NCBI GenBank assembly: GCA_021852225.1
Contig: JAJZOA010000131.1
Coordinates: 1-17,631 of the forward strand
DNA from: Planctomycetota bacterium
Lineage (GTDB): Bacteria > Planctomycetota > Phycisphaerae > WQYP01
Direction of reading: 5' to 3'
DNA: 17,631 nucleotides
Below are positions 1 through 6,828 of this stretch, one piece after another. The notes under the pieces were generated by a model that did not search any database, was not told the DNA's origin, and saw only the letters and a list, made by a program, of their open reading frames with translations. The translations under genes were made by a program, and so were the position numbers. Position 1 is the stretch's first letter; the number at the start of each line of letters is the position of its first letter.

Positions 1-105
1 TACCGTGCGGGCTACTGCCATATCCTAACATTTTGCGTTGACAAAGCACTAGGGACAGTCATCTATTACATCCGGCGTGTGCGCTGTGCGGGGCACTCCT
101 GCAAA

Positions 106-282
106 TCAGGCTGTTGTATCTTTTTCGTGCCTGCCGGGCGGCAGTGCCCGCAGGCGTCGCCCGATAAGTTTGAGGCAAGCACGGCGATCAACATCGACGC
201 AAAAAACCGCTTGACGGCTATTTCCAAGCTGCGTCACGTGATGGGGTATTCCCGGGATAACAATGCGAGCGGTGCGAGGCAT
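106..282 (-). pseudogene. Remnant of REP-associated tyrosine transposase (RAYT, IS200/Y1 family), N-terminus only
   Basis: Read on the minus strand from ATG at 282, the translation begins MPRTARIVIPGIPHHVTQLG and continues with a GN.RQAVF.VD.DRRA...LIG stretch. This is the characteristic N-terminus of IS200-like REP-associated transposases, including the HHVTQ segment. Similarity fades after about 40 residues and a stop follows at 106. The HUH-like core (MPNHVHL-type) and the catalytic tyrosine region expected at residues 50-150 are not found in any minus frame down to position 1. A full-length RAYT is about 150-250 residues, so this is a truncated, frameshifted relic. An ATG three codons upstream (291) is also open, but MPRTARIV is the usual start. 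Certain about the family of the N-terminus, less so about where decay begins. Confidence 0.7.
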
Positions 283-401
283 GAAGAACAATGTACCATG
301 ATCTGGGGCGGGGGTATGGGGCTGAAAACTTCAGTCGGCTACGCAGGTTTGCCCACAACCGGCACCACAGGGAAAACAGCACGAATGCAATAAACCTCCG
401 G

Positions 402-420
402 CGCAAACGCAAGCGTTGCG
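402..420. repeat. Small imperfect palindrome between the RAYT remnant and the downstream gene end
   Basis: CGCAA at 402-406 pairs with TTGCG at 416-420, and CG/CG can extend the stem past one bulged A, leaving a CAAG loop. It lies about 30 nt past the stop of the minus-strand gene ending at 450, so it could be that gene's 3' hairpin. There is no T-run behind it on the minus strand. RAYT proteins act on REP palindromes, so a solitary REP-like element is the other reading. The rest of 283-449 shows only short open frames, none with family similarity. Confidence 0.3.
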
Positions 421-449
421 GCCAAAGTATGAGCTACCTGCTTCAAACC

Positions 450-2096
450 CTACTTGCTTGATTCTGCACGCGATTGCCCTGAATGCGCCGGCAAACGTGC
501 CGATTTGCCATTGGGTCTGGCCTGCGGCACCACGTGCCAGTGTACATGAACAGCAATATCATCCGGGGCGTCCGGATTGGGTGGATAGGTCTGCGGTGCA
601 CGAAATCCGTGGTCGTCCCGCAGATTCGGGCCGATACTGTACAGCAAATACCCCGCTTTGTCGGCCGTATAATGCAGCGGGCGACCGGTAAACGGATCCG
701 CCGGAATCACGGTGAAAAAGTGCGGAACCAGTCGGGAAAGGGTGACCGGATAGCCGCCATGTTTGCGGCTGTAAGCGGCGAGCGCCAGGGCAACCCGCGA
801 GAGCGCCTGGCGAGCGCGAACCGCATATTCAATGCGCAAAGCCTGTGAAAAATCGGGCATCATTTGTGTCAGCATGTCATGAAGCACGTTAAGACGAATC
901 AGAATACCGCGCCAGCCACGCGGCGATTCGCCGATAATGCGCGTGGTTTGATTCATGATTGCCCGTCGCCGCACTGCGTAAGCCGCGGGCCGCAGGGCGG
1001 CCACAAACTGATTGATCCAGCGATTGTATTGCGCCATGCCCTGGCCAAAGTGCAAAGGAATAAACCCGCGGAAGCCATGTTGGCGTGCGGCTATAAGATT
1101 CTGGTGCTCGAACAGGCCTTGAATGAAGTTCAGTTCCGTCAGACGGTCACCAAAGTTAATGGAGGCTCGAAGGCCGCCGGCGATTGGCCATTTTTTACTT
1201 TCCGCCAGATAGGCCCGCAACTGGTGTTCAGATGAAATGCCGGTGGCGGCCAGTTTGGCAATCAGTTCGTCCGCTTCGGCTTGGCCACTTAGCGAAATGA
1301 GCAGGTCAATCAAGGTAGGCCGTTGCTGCCGAACCAGGACACCCAGTTGACGGATTGCCTCTATGTCCCGCCATGCGCTGGCGGATTTACCGGTTCCCAT
1401 TTTTTCAAGTGCGTCCATCCGCAGCATATCGCGCAACAGTTCCACATTTGCGGGTGGCATCAGGTAAATCAGCATCCCGTTTCGGCTCCGGAGAAACGGC
1501 GAAAAATACCGGGGCAAGTCCGCGGCCGCCCGCACCATCTTTATGACCCGCCGCTGGGATTTTAACCACCGCGCCACCCACGGGTGTTCCACCGGCCTCC
1601 AGGGTTTATTTATGTTGTCATAGCGATATATGTGTTCATTTATTGCGGCATTCATTTGATAGCGCAGTCGCATGCGCTCTATTGCAGTTGCCGGCCTGGG
1701 CTGATGGGCCGGCAGTCCGAAATCAGCGGCCATCAGGTAATCACTGAAACTAGTAAATGCGCCGGTCTGCGGCAGCTTTGAAATTCCCATGGCCGCCAGC
1801 CCCGCGGTGCGGGCCGGCGCGGTGCCCAACAGTACATGGGCCCCAAGAATTTTCAATAGAGCAACCGCGGCATTGTCTTGCGGCGCCACGCCTTGCGAAT
1901 TGGCGGCATTGATTGCCGCGGCAAAATTCACAGTCCCATCCCGGTTCAATGGCCCGGTAACAAACGTGGTCGCGGGCGATACCCGATAGTGCGGCGTGAA
2001 CATTTCCAGCATCGCCCATGCCAGCACACAGAACCATAAAAGTCCGACAAGCGTCAATATCCAGCGGCGCGCGCTCCAATGGATGGCTATCGGCAT
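450..2096 (-). CDS. Orphan membrane-anchored protein with planctomycete-type GspG-like C-terminal tail
   Basis: About 548 residues from ATG at 2096. A short basic N-terminus (IHWSARR) precedes one hydrophobic helix (about residues 10-30), suggesting a type II membrane anchor with the bulk outside the cytoplasm. The long middle is helical with many Arg and Leu and matches no family I recognise. Near the C-terminus an ALAAYSRKHGGYPVTL-type segment leads to LVPHFF..IPADPFTGRPL.Y and GYLLYSIGPNLRDD. This resembles the C-terminal part of type II pseudopilins (GspG) and is a recurrent tail of large uncharacterised planctomycete proteins. The frame is open to a TTG at 2180, 11 nt after the transporter stop, but the extra 28 residues are Trp/His/Gly-rich and unlike a leader, so I prefer 2096. 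Neither start has a clear Shine-Dalgarno. It may be co-transcribed with the transporter. Function unknown. Confidence 0.75.
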   Translation of the reverse strand: MPIAIHWSARRWILTLVGLLWFCVLAWAMLEMFTPHYRVSPATTFVTGPLNRDGTVNFAAAINAANSQGVAPQDNAAVALLKILGAHVLLGTAPARTAGLAAMGISKLPQTGAFTSFSDYLMAADFGLPAHQPRPATAIERMRLRYQMNAAINEHIYRYDNINKPWRPVEHPWVARWLKSQRRVIKMVRAAADLPRYFSPFLRSRNGMLIYLMPPANVELLRDMLRMDALEKMGTGKSASAWRDIEAIRQLGVLVRQQRPTLIDLLISLSGQAEADELIAKLAATGISSEHQLRAYLAESKKWPIAGGLRASINFGDRLTELNFIQGLFEHQNLIAARQHGFRGFIPLHFGQGMAQYNRWINQFVAALRPAAYAVRRRAIMNQTTRIIGESPRGWRGILIRLNVLHDMLTQMMPDFSQALRIEYAVRARQALSRVALALAAYSRKHGGYPVTLSRLVPHFFTVIPADPFTGRPLHYTADKAGYLLYSIGPNLRDDHGFRAPQTYPPNPDAPDDIAVHVHWHVVPQARPNGKSARLPAHSGQSRAESSK

Positions 2097-2190
2097 AAAG
2101 CATATCCGGACAAGGCCACTGGCCCAATCACCAGCGGTGGTACCGCCAGCATGGTAATGGCAACGCCAATATTCCGGCAACTCGCTTTTT

Positions 2191-3588
2191 TCAAGGGTTT
2201 GCGGTTTTCAGTGTAATTGGCACCAGCCGCGGCATAATAAGCTGCATAATCCCCATTGCCACCAGGTAAGAGGATCCTGCAATGACAAACGGAATGGTGT
2301 AGTTGTTATGCGTCCAGGTAAGAATATGTCCTACCAGCCACGCCAGAATAATTCCACCGATCGCGCCGGCCATTCCGCCCAGACCCACCAGCGTGCCAAC
2401 GGCAAATCGCGGAACCACATCCGAGGCAACCGTAAAAATGTTGGCGGAAAAGCCCTGATGCGCCGATGCCGCCAGTCCGATCAAAAACACCACCAGCCAG
2501 AGGTATTTCTGGCCGGGAATAAATTCCACCAGAATAACCGGCGGCACACAACAGGCCATGGCCAGCATGGTCAGCTTGCGGGCTTTGTTGACGGTCATGC
2601 CGCGACGCATGAAAAAGCCGGAAAGCCAGCCACCAAAAATACTGCCGACGGTTGTCATGGAATAAATAACAATCACCGCCGGCCCGAACGAAGTGATGTT
2701 GAGCTTGTACTGGCTGTGAAGAAAATCGGGAATCCAGAACAGCCAGAACCACCAGATTGGATCCGTCATGAATTTCACCACCACAAACGCCCAGGTCTGC
2801 CGGTGGCGGAGCAATTCGGCCCAACTGACTTTTTGCGCAGGCGGATCTGGTTCACTTTCAATAAACGCCAGCTCCGCAGGCGATACCATGGAATGGTTCC
2901 GCGGCGACCGGTAGAAGAATATCCAAACCGCGATCCAGGCAAATTCCAATAGGCCGGTCGCATAAAAGCCCGCTGACCAGTTGAGTTTCAATGCCGGAAG
3001 AATATAGGTAAACAGCACCGGGGTGGCGATGGCTCCGATATTGGCACCGCAATTAAGCAAACCGGTGGCCAGGGCGCGCTGGCGTTTAGGAAACCATTCG
3101 GCCACAGCGCGAATGCAGGCCGGAAAATTGGCGGATTCCGCAAACCCCAGCACAAAGCGCGCCACACCGAAACCCAATATGGATAGGCCACCCAGCTGTA
3201 CAATCCATGCGGCATGCGCCCAGGTTGAATTGACCGGAAGGTAAATCAACAGCCCATGGCTCATTTCCGCCAGACTCCAGATGGCGACCGCAATGGCGAA
3301 TCCCCACCGCACGCCGATCCAGTCAATAAAACGTCCGGCCAGAAGCAGGCCAAGAGCATACGCAATTTGGAAGACAACAATAATGTTGCCATAGTCGGCC
3401 TGTGTCCATGTGAAAAGTTTCGCCAGTTTAGGCTCAACCATGCCGATTACGCCACGGTCTATGTAGTTGACAGTAGTGACATAAAAAAGCAGAAAACAGA
3501 TTATCCATCGAACCTTTCCAGCATTTGGCGAGCTGATGGTCGCGGGCTGTCCGGCCGCAAATGGGTTGGAGTAATCTGTTTTTGCCAT
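2191..3588 (-). CDS. MFS transporter, anion:cation symporter family, hexuronate-transporter type
   Basis: 465 residues, about 12 predicted membrane helices, the normal length for the family. The first helix carries NYIDRGVIGMVEPKL, followed by DYGNIIVVFQIAYALG and GRFIDWIGVRWGF (the MFS loop 2-3 motif). This pattern is typical of ExuT/GudP-like transporters for hexuronates, galactonate or glucarate. After helix 4, VARFVLGFAESANFPACIRAVAEWFPKR (broken here as ARFVLGFAESANFPA and VAEWFPKRQRA) is the family's helix 4-5 signature. By family it is an inner-membrane proton symporter for a sugar acid; the exact substrate cannot be read from sequence. The ATG at 3588 has a strong TGGAGG ribosome site at 3595-3600 (complement), 6 nt away. 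It is transcribed divergently from the HTH-EIIA gene, with a good promoter candidate upstream. Confidence 0.9.
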   Translation of the reverse strand: MAKTDYSNPFAAGQPATISSPNAGKVRWIICFLLFYVTTVNYIDRGVIGMVEPKLAKLFTWTQADYGNIIVVFQIAYALGLLLAGRFIDWIGVRWGFAIAVAIWSLAEMSHGLLIYLPVNSTWAHAAWIVQLGGLSILGFGVARFVLGFAESANFPACIRAVAEWFPKRQRALATGLLNCGANIGAIATPVLFTYILPALKLNWSAGFYATGLLEFAWIAVWIFFYRSPRNHSMVSPAELAFIESEPDPPAQKVSWAELLRHRQTWAFVVVKFMTDPIWWFWLFWIPDFLHSQYKLNITSFGPAVIVIYSMTTVGSIFGGWLSGFFMRRGMTVNKARKLTMLAMACCVPPVILVEFIPGQKYLWLVVFLIGLAASAHQGFSANIFTVASDVVPRFAVGTLVGLGGMAGAIGGIILAWLVGHILTWTHNNYTIPFVIAGSSYLVAMGIMQLIMPRLVPITLKTANP

Positions 3589-3645
3589 ATAAAACCTCCA
3601 GCCGAAGAATTTCGCGTCAAATAAAGTGCGTTTGCGATGGTGGGA

Positions 3646-3674
3646 ATCTTAGCAAAACAAATCGGTTTACACAA
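3646..3674 (-). promoter_or_regulatory. Candidate sigma-70-type promoter of the MFS transporter gene
   Basis: On the minus strand TTGTGT (complement of 3669-3674) and TAAGAT (complement of 3646-3651) are separated by exactly 17 nt, about 60 nt before the transporter ATG. The spacer holds TAAACCGATTT, an AAA/TTT inverted repeat around a central CG, which loosely resembles LacI-family operators and would overlap the polymerase site. Promoter call moderate; operator call weak. Confidence 0.5.
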
Positions 3675-3685
3675 CACATTTGCGC

Positions 3686-3715
3686 GCGCATAATATTTTG
3701 TTTGTGCGCATAATA
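3686..3715. repeat. Two GCGCATAATA direct repeats 20 bp apart
   Basis: GCGCATAATA occurs at 3686-3695 and again at 3706-3715, a start-to-start distance of 20 bp (two helical turns). They lie immediately upstream of the -35 candidate of the transporter promoter, where activators that bind as tandem protomers usually sit. No regulator gene of such a type is in the window apart from the HTH-EIIA protein. Confidence 0.45.
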
Positions 3716-3825
3716 ATGACGGTCAACCCGTTGCCTTTTTGATCGCCCTAAGATTTCTCTGACCGCATCGACCGCAAGTGATCGCCAAACCGGTAAAATG
3801 CCAACTTTTCATCTTTTAGGCGATA

Positions 3826-3882
3826 TAGACAATATTGTCGTAGCTTAGACTTTTAAACCATAGACTGGACATCTTTGGACAT
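3826..3882 (+). promoter_or_regulatory. Candidate operator region: 12-bp perfect palindrome plus helically phased TRGAC repeats
   Basis: GACAATATTGTC at 3828-3839 is a perfect palindrome. TAGAC at 3826, 3846 and 3861 and TGGAC at 3866 and 3876 start at intervals of 20, 15, 5 and 10 bp. Those at 3826, 3846, 3866 and 3876 lie on the same face of the helix. The TGGACAT pair at 3866 and 3876 overlaps the -35 box of the operon promoter and part of its spacer. Binding of a regulator here would control polymerase access to the EIIA-hyf operon. The binding protein is unknown. Confidence 0.45.
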
Positions 3883-3894
3883 TATTGCTAAAAT
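3866..3894 (+). promoter_or_regulatory. Promoter of the HTH-EIIA/hyf-like operon (extended -10)
   Basis: TGGACA at 3866-3871, a 17-nt spacer and TAAAAT at 3889-3894, each 5/6 to consensus, with TGC directly before the -10 (TGn extension). Transcription would begin near 3901, which rules out the GTG at 3901 as the start codon. It leaves a leader of about 24 nt holding the ribosome site AAAGGGGA at 3909-3916, 8 nt before ATG 3925. This is the best promoter candidate in the window. The rest of the 3589-3924 intergenic region contains no plausible gene; TGATCGCC occurs twice there, at 3740 and 3779. Confidence 0.65.
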
Positions 3895-3924
3895 TCGGCT
3901 GTGGATTTAAAGGGGATCACAAAA

Positions 3925-4695
3925 ATGAAGTTGACCGTCCGCGATGCCGCCCGGCTTTTATATGTTTCCGAAAAAAGCGTTTATCGCTGGATTAAACAGG
4001 GGGCGATACCGGCATATCAAATCAACGAGCAGTACCGCTTCAACCGTGCGGAGCTTTTGGAATGGGCCACCTCTCGCAAAATTCAGGTTTCACCAGAAAT
4101 TTTTGTGGAAGACCAGACGACAGAATCTCCGCCACCGACTTTGGGTGATGCCCTGCGCGATGGCGGCGTCTACTATCGCATAGGTGGTGCCGACAAGGCC
4201 CAGGCACTGCATTCGATTGTGGAAGTCATGCGCTTGCCCGAAGAAGTGGACCGCGATTTTTTATATCAGGTGCTTCTGGCGCGCGAGGCACTCGGTTCCA
4301 CCGGCATAGGCAATGGTATTGCGATTCCGCACGTACGCAACCCGATCGTACTGCACGTAGCCAAACCGATGGTCACCCTTTGCTTCCTGGAAACGCCAAT
4401 TGATTTTGGATCGCTGGATAAACAACCGGTCCACATCCTTTTTACATTGATCAGTCCGACCGTGCGGGCTCATCTGCAACTGCTTTCGCGGCTGGCTTTT
4501 GCCTTGCGGGATTCCGTCTTCATGGCGGCCATTCAGGGGCAGGCATCAAGGGACGATATATTACGCTCGCTGCGCCAGATCGAAGCCAATATCGACCCGT
4601 TGCCGGCAAGCCCTCCGGCCAAGCCGATGACCGCCCCCGCCCAGGCCGCGAAACCGGATGAGGCTCCAAAAAGCCAGGGCACACCATGTGGTTGA
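3925..4695 (+). CDS. Excisionase-type HTH fused to PTS EIIA (fructose/PtsN-type) domain
   Basis: 256 residues from ATG 3925, chosen for the ribosome site and predicted transcription start. Residues about 3-50 (LTVRDAARLLYVSEKSVYRW, then QYRFNRAELLEW) form a MerR/excisionase-family winged HTH that should bind DNA. After a short linker, residues about 72-220 are a class 2 (fructose/mannitol, PtsN-like) EIIA domain. GIGNGIAIPH places the phosphorylatable histidine at residue 136 (codon 4330-4332), with DFGSLDKQPVHILF and a LISP motif following. The C-terminal 35 residues are Pro/Ala-rich and probably disordered. By family, HPr or a relative would phosphorylate His136. No EIIB or EIIC is nearby, so a regulatory role is likelier than sugar transport. 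The last 10 nt overlap the next gene, indicating translational coupling to the Hyf-like complex. Target DNA unknown; the phased repeats at its own promoter are the obvious candidate. Confidence 0.9.
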   Translation: MKLTVRDAARLLYVSEKSVYRWIKQGAIPAYQINEQYRFNRAELLEWATSRKIQVSPEIFVEDQTTESPPPTLGDALRDGGVYYRIGGADKAQALHSIVEVMRLPEEVDRDFLYQVLLAREALGSTGIGNGIAIPHVRNPIVLHVAKPMVTLCFLETPIDFGSLDKQPVHILFTLISPTVRAHLQLLSRLAFALRDSVFMAAIQGQASRDDILRSLRQIEANIDPLPASPPAKPMTAPAQAAKPDEAPKSQGTPCG

Positions 4696-6785
4696 TATTG
4701 ACACTCGTGGCGGCTGCGGGGTTCGCCTGCAGTGGAGTTTGTGGCCTCGCGGCCGGCCGGCGCTCCAAATGGGGGCAGTGGCTCTCCACCGGGATCGCCA
4801 TGGCGGCCGGGGCAATCGGCCTGACTGGCGCAATCGGAATATTATTGGGCAAATCGGCCGTGCCGCTTGACTTCCATGCCACTCTGCCGATCATGACGTT
4901 GTGCCTGCGGCTGGATCCGCTGGCGGCATTTTTTCTGGTTCCCATTTTTTTTATTGGCGCGCTGGCCTCCATTTACGGTATCGGCTATTGGCCGCAATTG
5001 CGGCATCCGCGGAACGCCAGGGGATTGCGCACTTGGTTCGGCCTGCTGATTGCCGGCATGACGGTTCTGACGATTGCGGCCAGCGCGATGAGTTTCCTGC
5101 TGGCGTGGGAAATAATGGCGATCAGTGCTTTTTTTCTGATTGCAACCGAAGATCACAAGCCCGCCGTTCGACAGGCGGCCTGGGTTTATCTGGTGGCAAC
5201 CCATGGCAGCACGCTGCTGTTGTTCGGCATGTTCGCTTATTTGCATCAGATTACCGGCACCTGGCATCTTGTGGGATTGCACGGAAGGGGTCCCCATTCA
5301 GCGAGTGTGGCAGCCCAAAGCACAGTATTTCTGCTGGCTCTGGCAGCCTTTGGCATGAAAGCCGGCATGATGCCGCTGCATTTCTGGCTTCCGGACGCCC
5401 ACGCCGGTGCCCCGAGTCATGTCTCGGCCACACTCTCCGGCGTGATGATCAAAATGGGAATTTTTGGTTTGCTTCGTATCCTGTTTTTACTGCCGGCTCA
5501 TCGTCTGGGCTGGGGACTTATTGTGATGATTTTGGGACTCCTGAGCACCTTTCTGGGAGTGCTGTGGGCCATCGGCCAGCATGACCTTAAGAAACTGCTG
5601 GCTTATCACAGCGTGGAAAATATCGGCATTATTTTAATGGGGCTGGGGCTGGCGATGATCGGCCGGGCAAGCCACCACCCGGTCTGGGTCATTCTGGGGC
5701 TGGCCGGCTGCCTGCTGCATGTCTGGAATCACAGTCTGTTTAAGTCGCTTCTGTTTCTTTCCGGCGGCAGCGCCATTCACGCCACAAATACGCGGGATAT
5801 TGACACGATGGGCGGACTTGCGCGCGCCATGCCACTTACGGCGGTTCTGTTTTTAACGGGGGCCTGCGCCATATGCGGCTTTCCACCGCTGAACGGCTTT
5901 ATCAGTGAATTGTTTATATATCTTGGTTTATTGTACACACTCGGGGCGATGCCGGTTCTGGCGGTTGGCGCCGTCATTCTGGCCATGGCCGGCGCCCTGG
6001 CCGCGGCCTGCTTTACCAAGGCTTTTGGCATAGCCTTTCTGGGTGCGCGGCGGCATGTCCGCAGAACCGTGCATGAGGCGGCGGCCACCATGTGGGTTCC
6101 GATGCTGATACTGGCCACCGCTTGTCTGCTGATAGGTCTGTTACCGGCAGCGCTTTGCGGCTCCCTTCAGCGCACCGCCGACGAACTGGTTCCGCATGCC
6201 GGATCTCAGACGCCCGTACAATTCCTTTTAGCTTCACCGAGGGTATGGCCTATGCATTCACGACGCCAGGCGGTATCGGCCGCGTACCACCATTTGCCAC
6301 CAGCCTTGCCACATCTGACCGGGCTTATTCCTTTTGGGGTCATCACAACTGCGGCAATCAGCCTGCTTGGCGTGATCCTGGCAGCCGTCTGGATGGGGAA
6401 ACGCTTTTTAAAACACCGGTCCGTGCCCACGTGGGACTGCGGATACGTCCGGCCCGCGGCGCGAATGCAATACACGGCTTCTTCGCTGGGGCAATTGCTT
6501 TTGCGCTCTGTCGGTCCGCTTTCCAGCGTGCGGCGCGCAGGCAGAAAGACGCTTGGCACGCGGGGCTGGATTCCCGTCGGAAACAGCTTTCACACCCGAG
6601 CTGACGATCCGGTTTTGCGCGGCATTTTGATCCCCGCATGGCAATTGATACGGCGGATGATGAACCTGGGAAAGGTGTTGCAGCAGGGAAGCGGGCAAAA
6701 CTACCTGCTTTATATGCTGGCCGCGTTAATCGGATTGCTGGCGTGTAATTTGCCGATTGGATTTTTATTCAAGGCTTTGTTTTAA
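4686..6785 (+). CDS. hyfB: Hydrogenase-4 subunit B-like (HyfB/HycC) antiporter subunit, first copy
   Basis: 699 residues with about 14-16 membrane helices, close to E. coli HyfB in length. It is a NuoL/M/N-MrpA-type proton-translocating subunit of a group 4 hydrogenase-like complex in the inner membrane. The key buried charges of the family are present: E142 in AWEIMAIS, K225 in GMKAGMMPLHFWLPDAH, K302/K303 in QHDLKKLLAYHSVENIG and K353 in NHSLFKSLLFLSGG. The C-terminal extension has the WDCGY motif (THVGL-type shadow frames ignored) specific to the HyfB/HycC branch. The ATG overlaps the 3' end of the EIIA gene by 10 nt. It is 30-40% identical by eye to the next gene in its core, so the pair looks like an old tandem duplication. 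The antiporter chemistry is inferred from family. Confidence 0.92.
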   Translation: MWLILTLVAAAGFACSGVCGLAAGRRSKWGQWLSTGIAMAAGAIGLTGAIGILLGKSAVPLDFHATLPIMTLCLRLDPLAAFFLVPIFFIGALASIYGIGYWPQLRHPRNARGLRTWFGLLIAGMTVLTIAASAMSFLLAWEIMAISAFFLIATEDHKPAVRQAAWVYLVATHGSTLLLFGMFAYLHQITGTWHLVGLHGRGPHSASVAAQSTVFLLALAAFGMKAGMMPLHFWLPDAHAGAPSHVSATLSGVMIKMGIFGLLRILFLLPAHRLGWGLIVMILGLLSTFLGVLWAIGQHDLKKLLAYHSVENIGIILMGLGLAMIGRASHHPVWVILGLAGCLLHVWNHSLFKSLLFLSGGSAIHATNTRDIDTMGGLARAMPLTAVLFLTGACAICGFPPLNGFISELFIYLGLLYTLGAMPVLAVGAVILAMAGALAAACFTKAFGIAFLGARRHVRRTVHEAAATMWVPMLILATACLLIGLLPAALCGSLQRTADELVPHAGSQTPVQFLLASPRVWPMHSRRQAVSAAYHHLPPALPHLTGLIPFGVITTAAISLLGVILAAVWMGKRFLKHRSVPTWDCGYVRPAARMQYTASSLGQLLLRSVGPLSSVRRAGRKTLGTRGWIPVGNSFHTRADDPVLRGILIPAWQLIRRMMNLGKVLQQGSGQNYLLYMLAALIGLLACNLPIGFLFKALF

Positions 6786-6828
6786 GGTGTCCGCCGCGAG
6801 GGCCGAACTGCACGAGGCAGATGATATT

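Noticed and set aside
38..68. TTGACA at 38-43 as a promoter
   Set aside because: No acceptable -10 box at the right distance and no gene downstream on the plus strand.
322..334. CTGAA-AAC-TTCAG hairpin
   Set aside because: Short and without a T-run on either strand; cannot be assigned as a terminator or operator.
2097..2180. TTG-initiated N-terminal extension of the orphan protein
   Set aside because: No ribosome site, and the added 28 residues are not leader-like. ATG 2096 gives a basic N-terminus followed directly by the membrane helix.
3901..3924. GTG start for the HTH-EIIA gene
   Set aside because: It coincides with the predicted transcription start, and the strong AAAGGGGA ribosome site points to ATG 3925.
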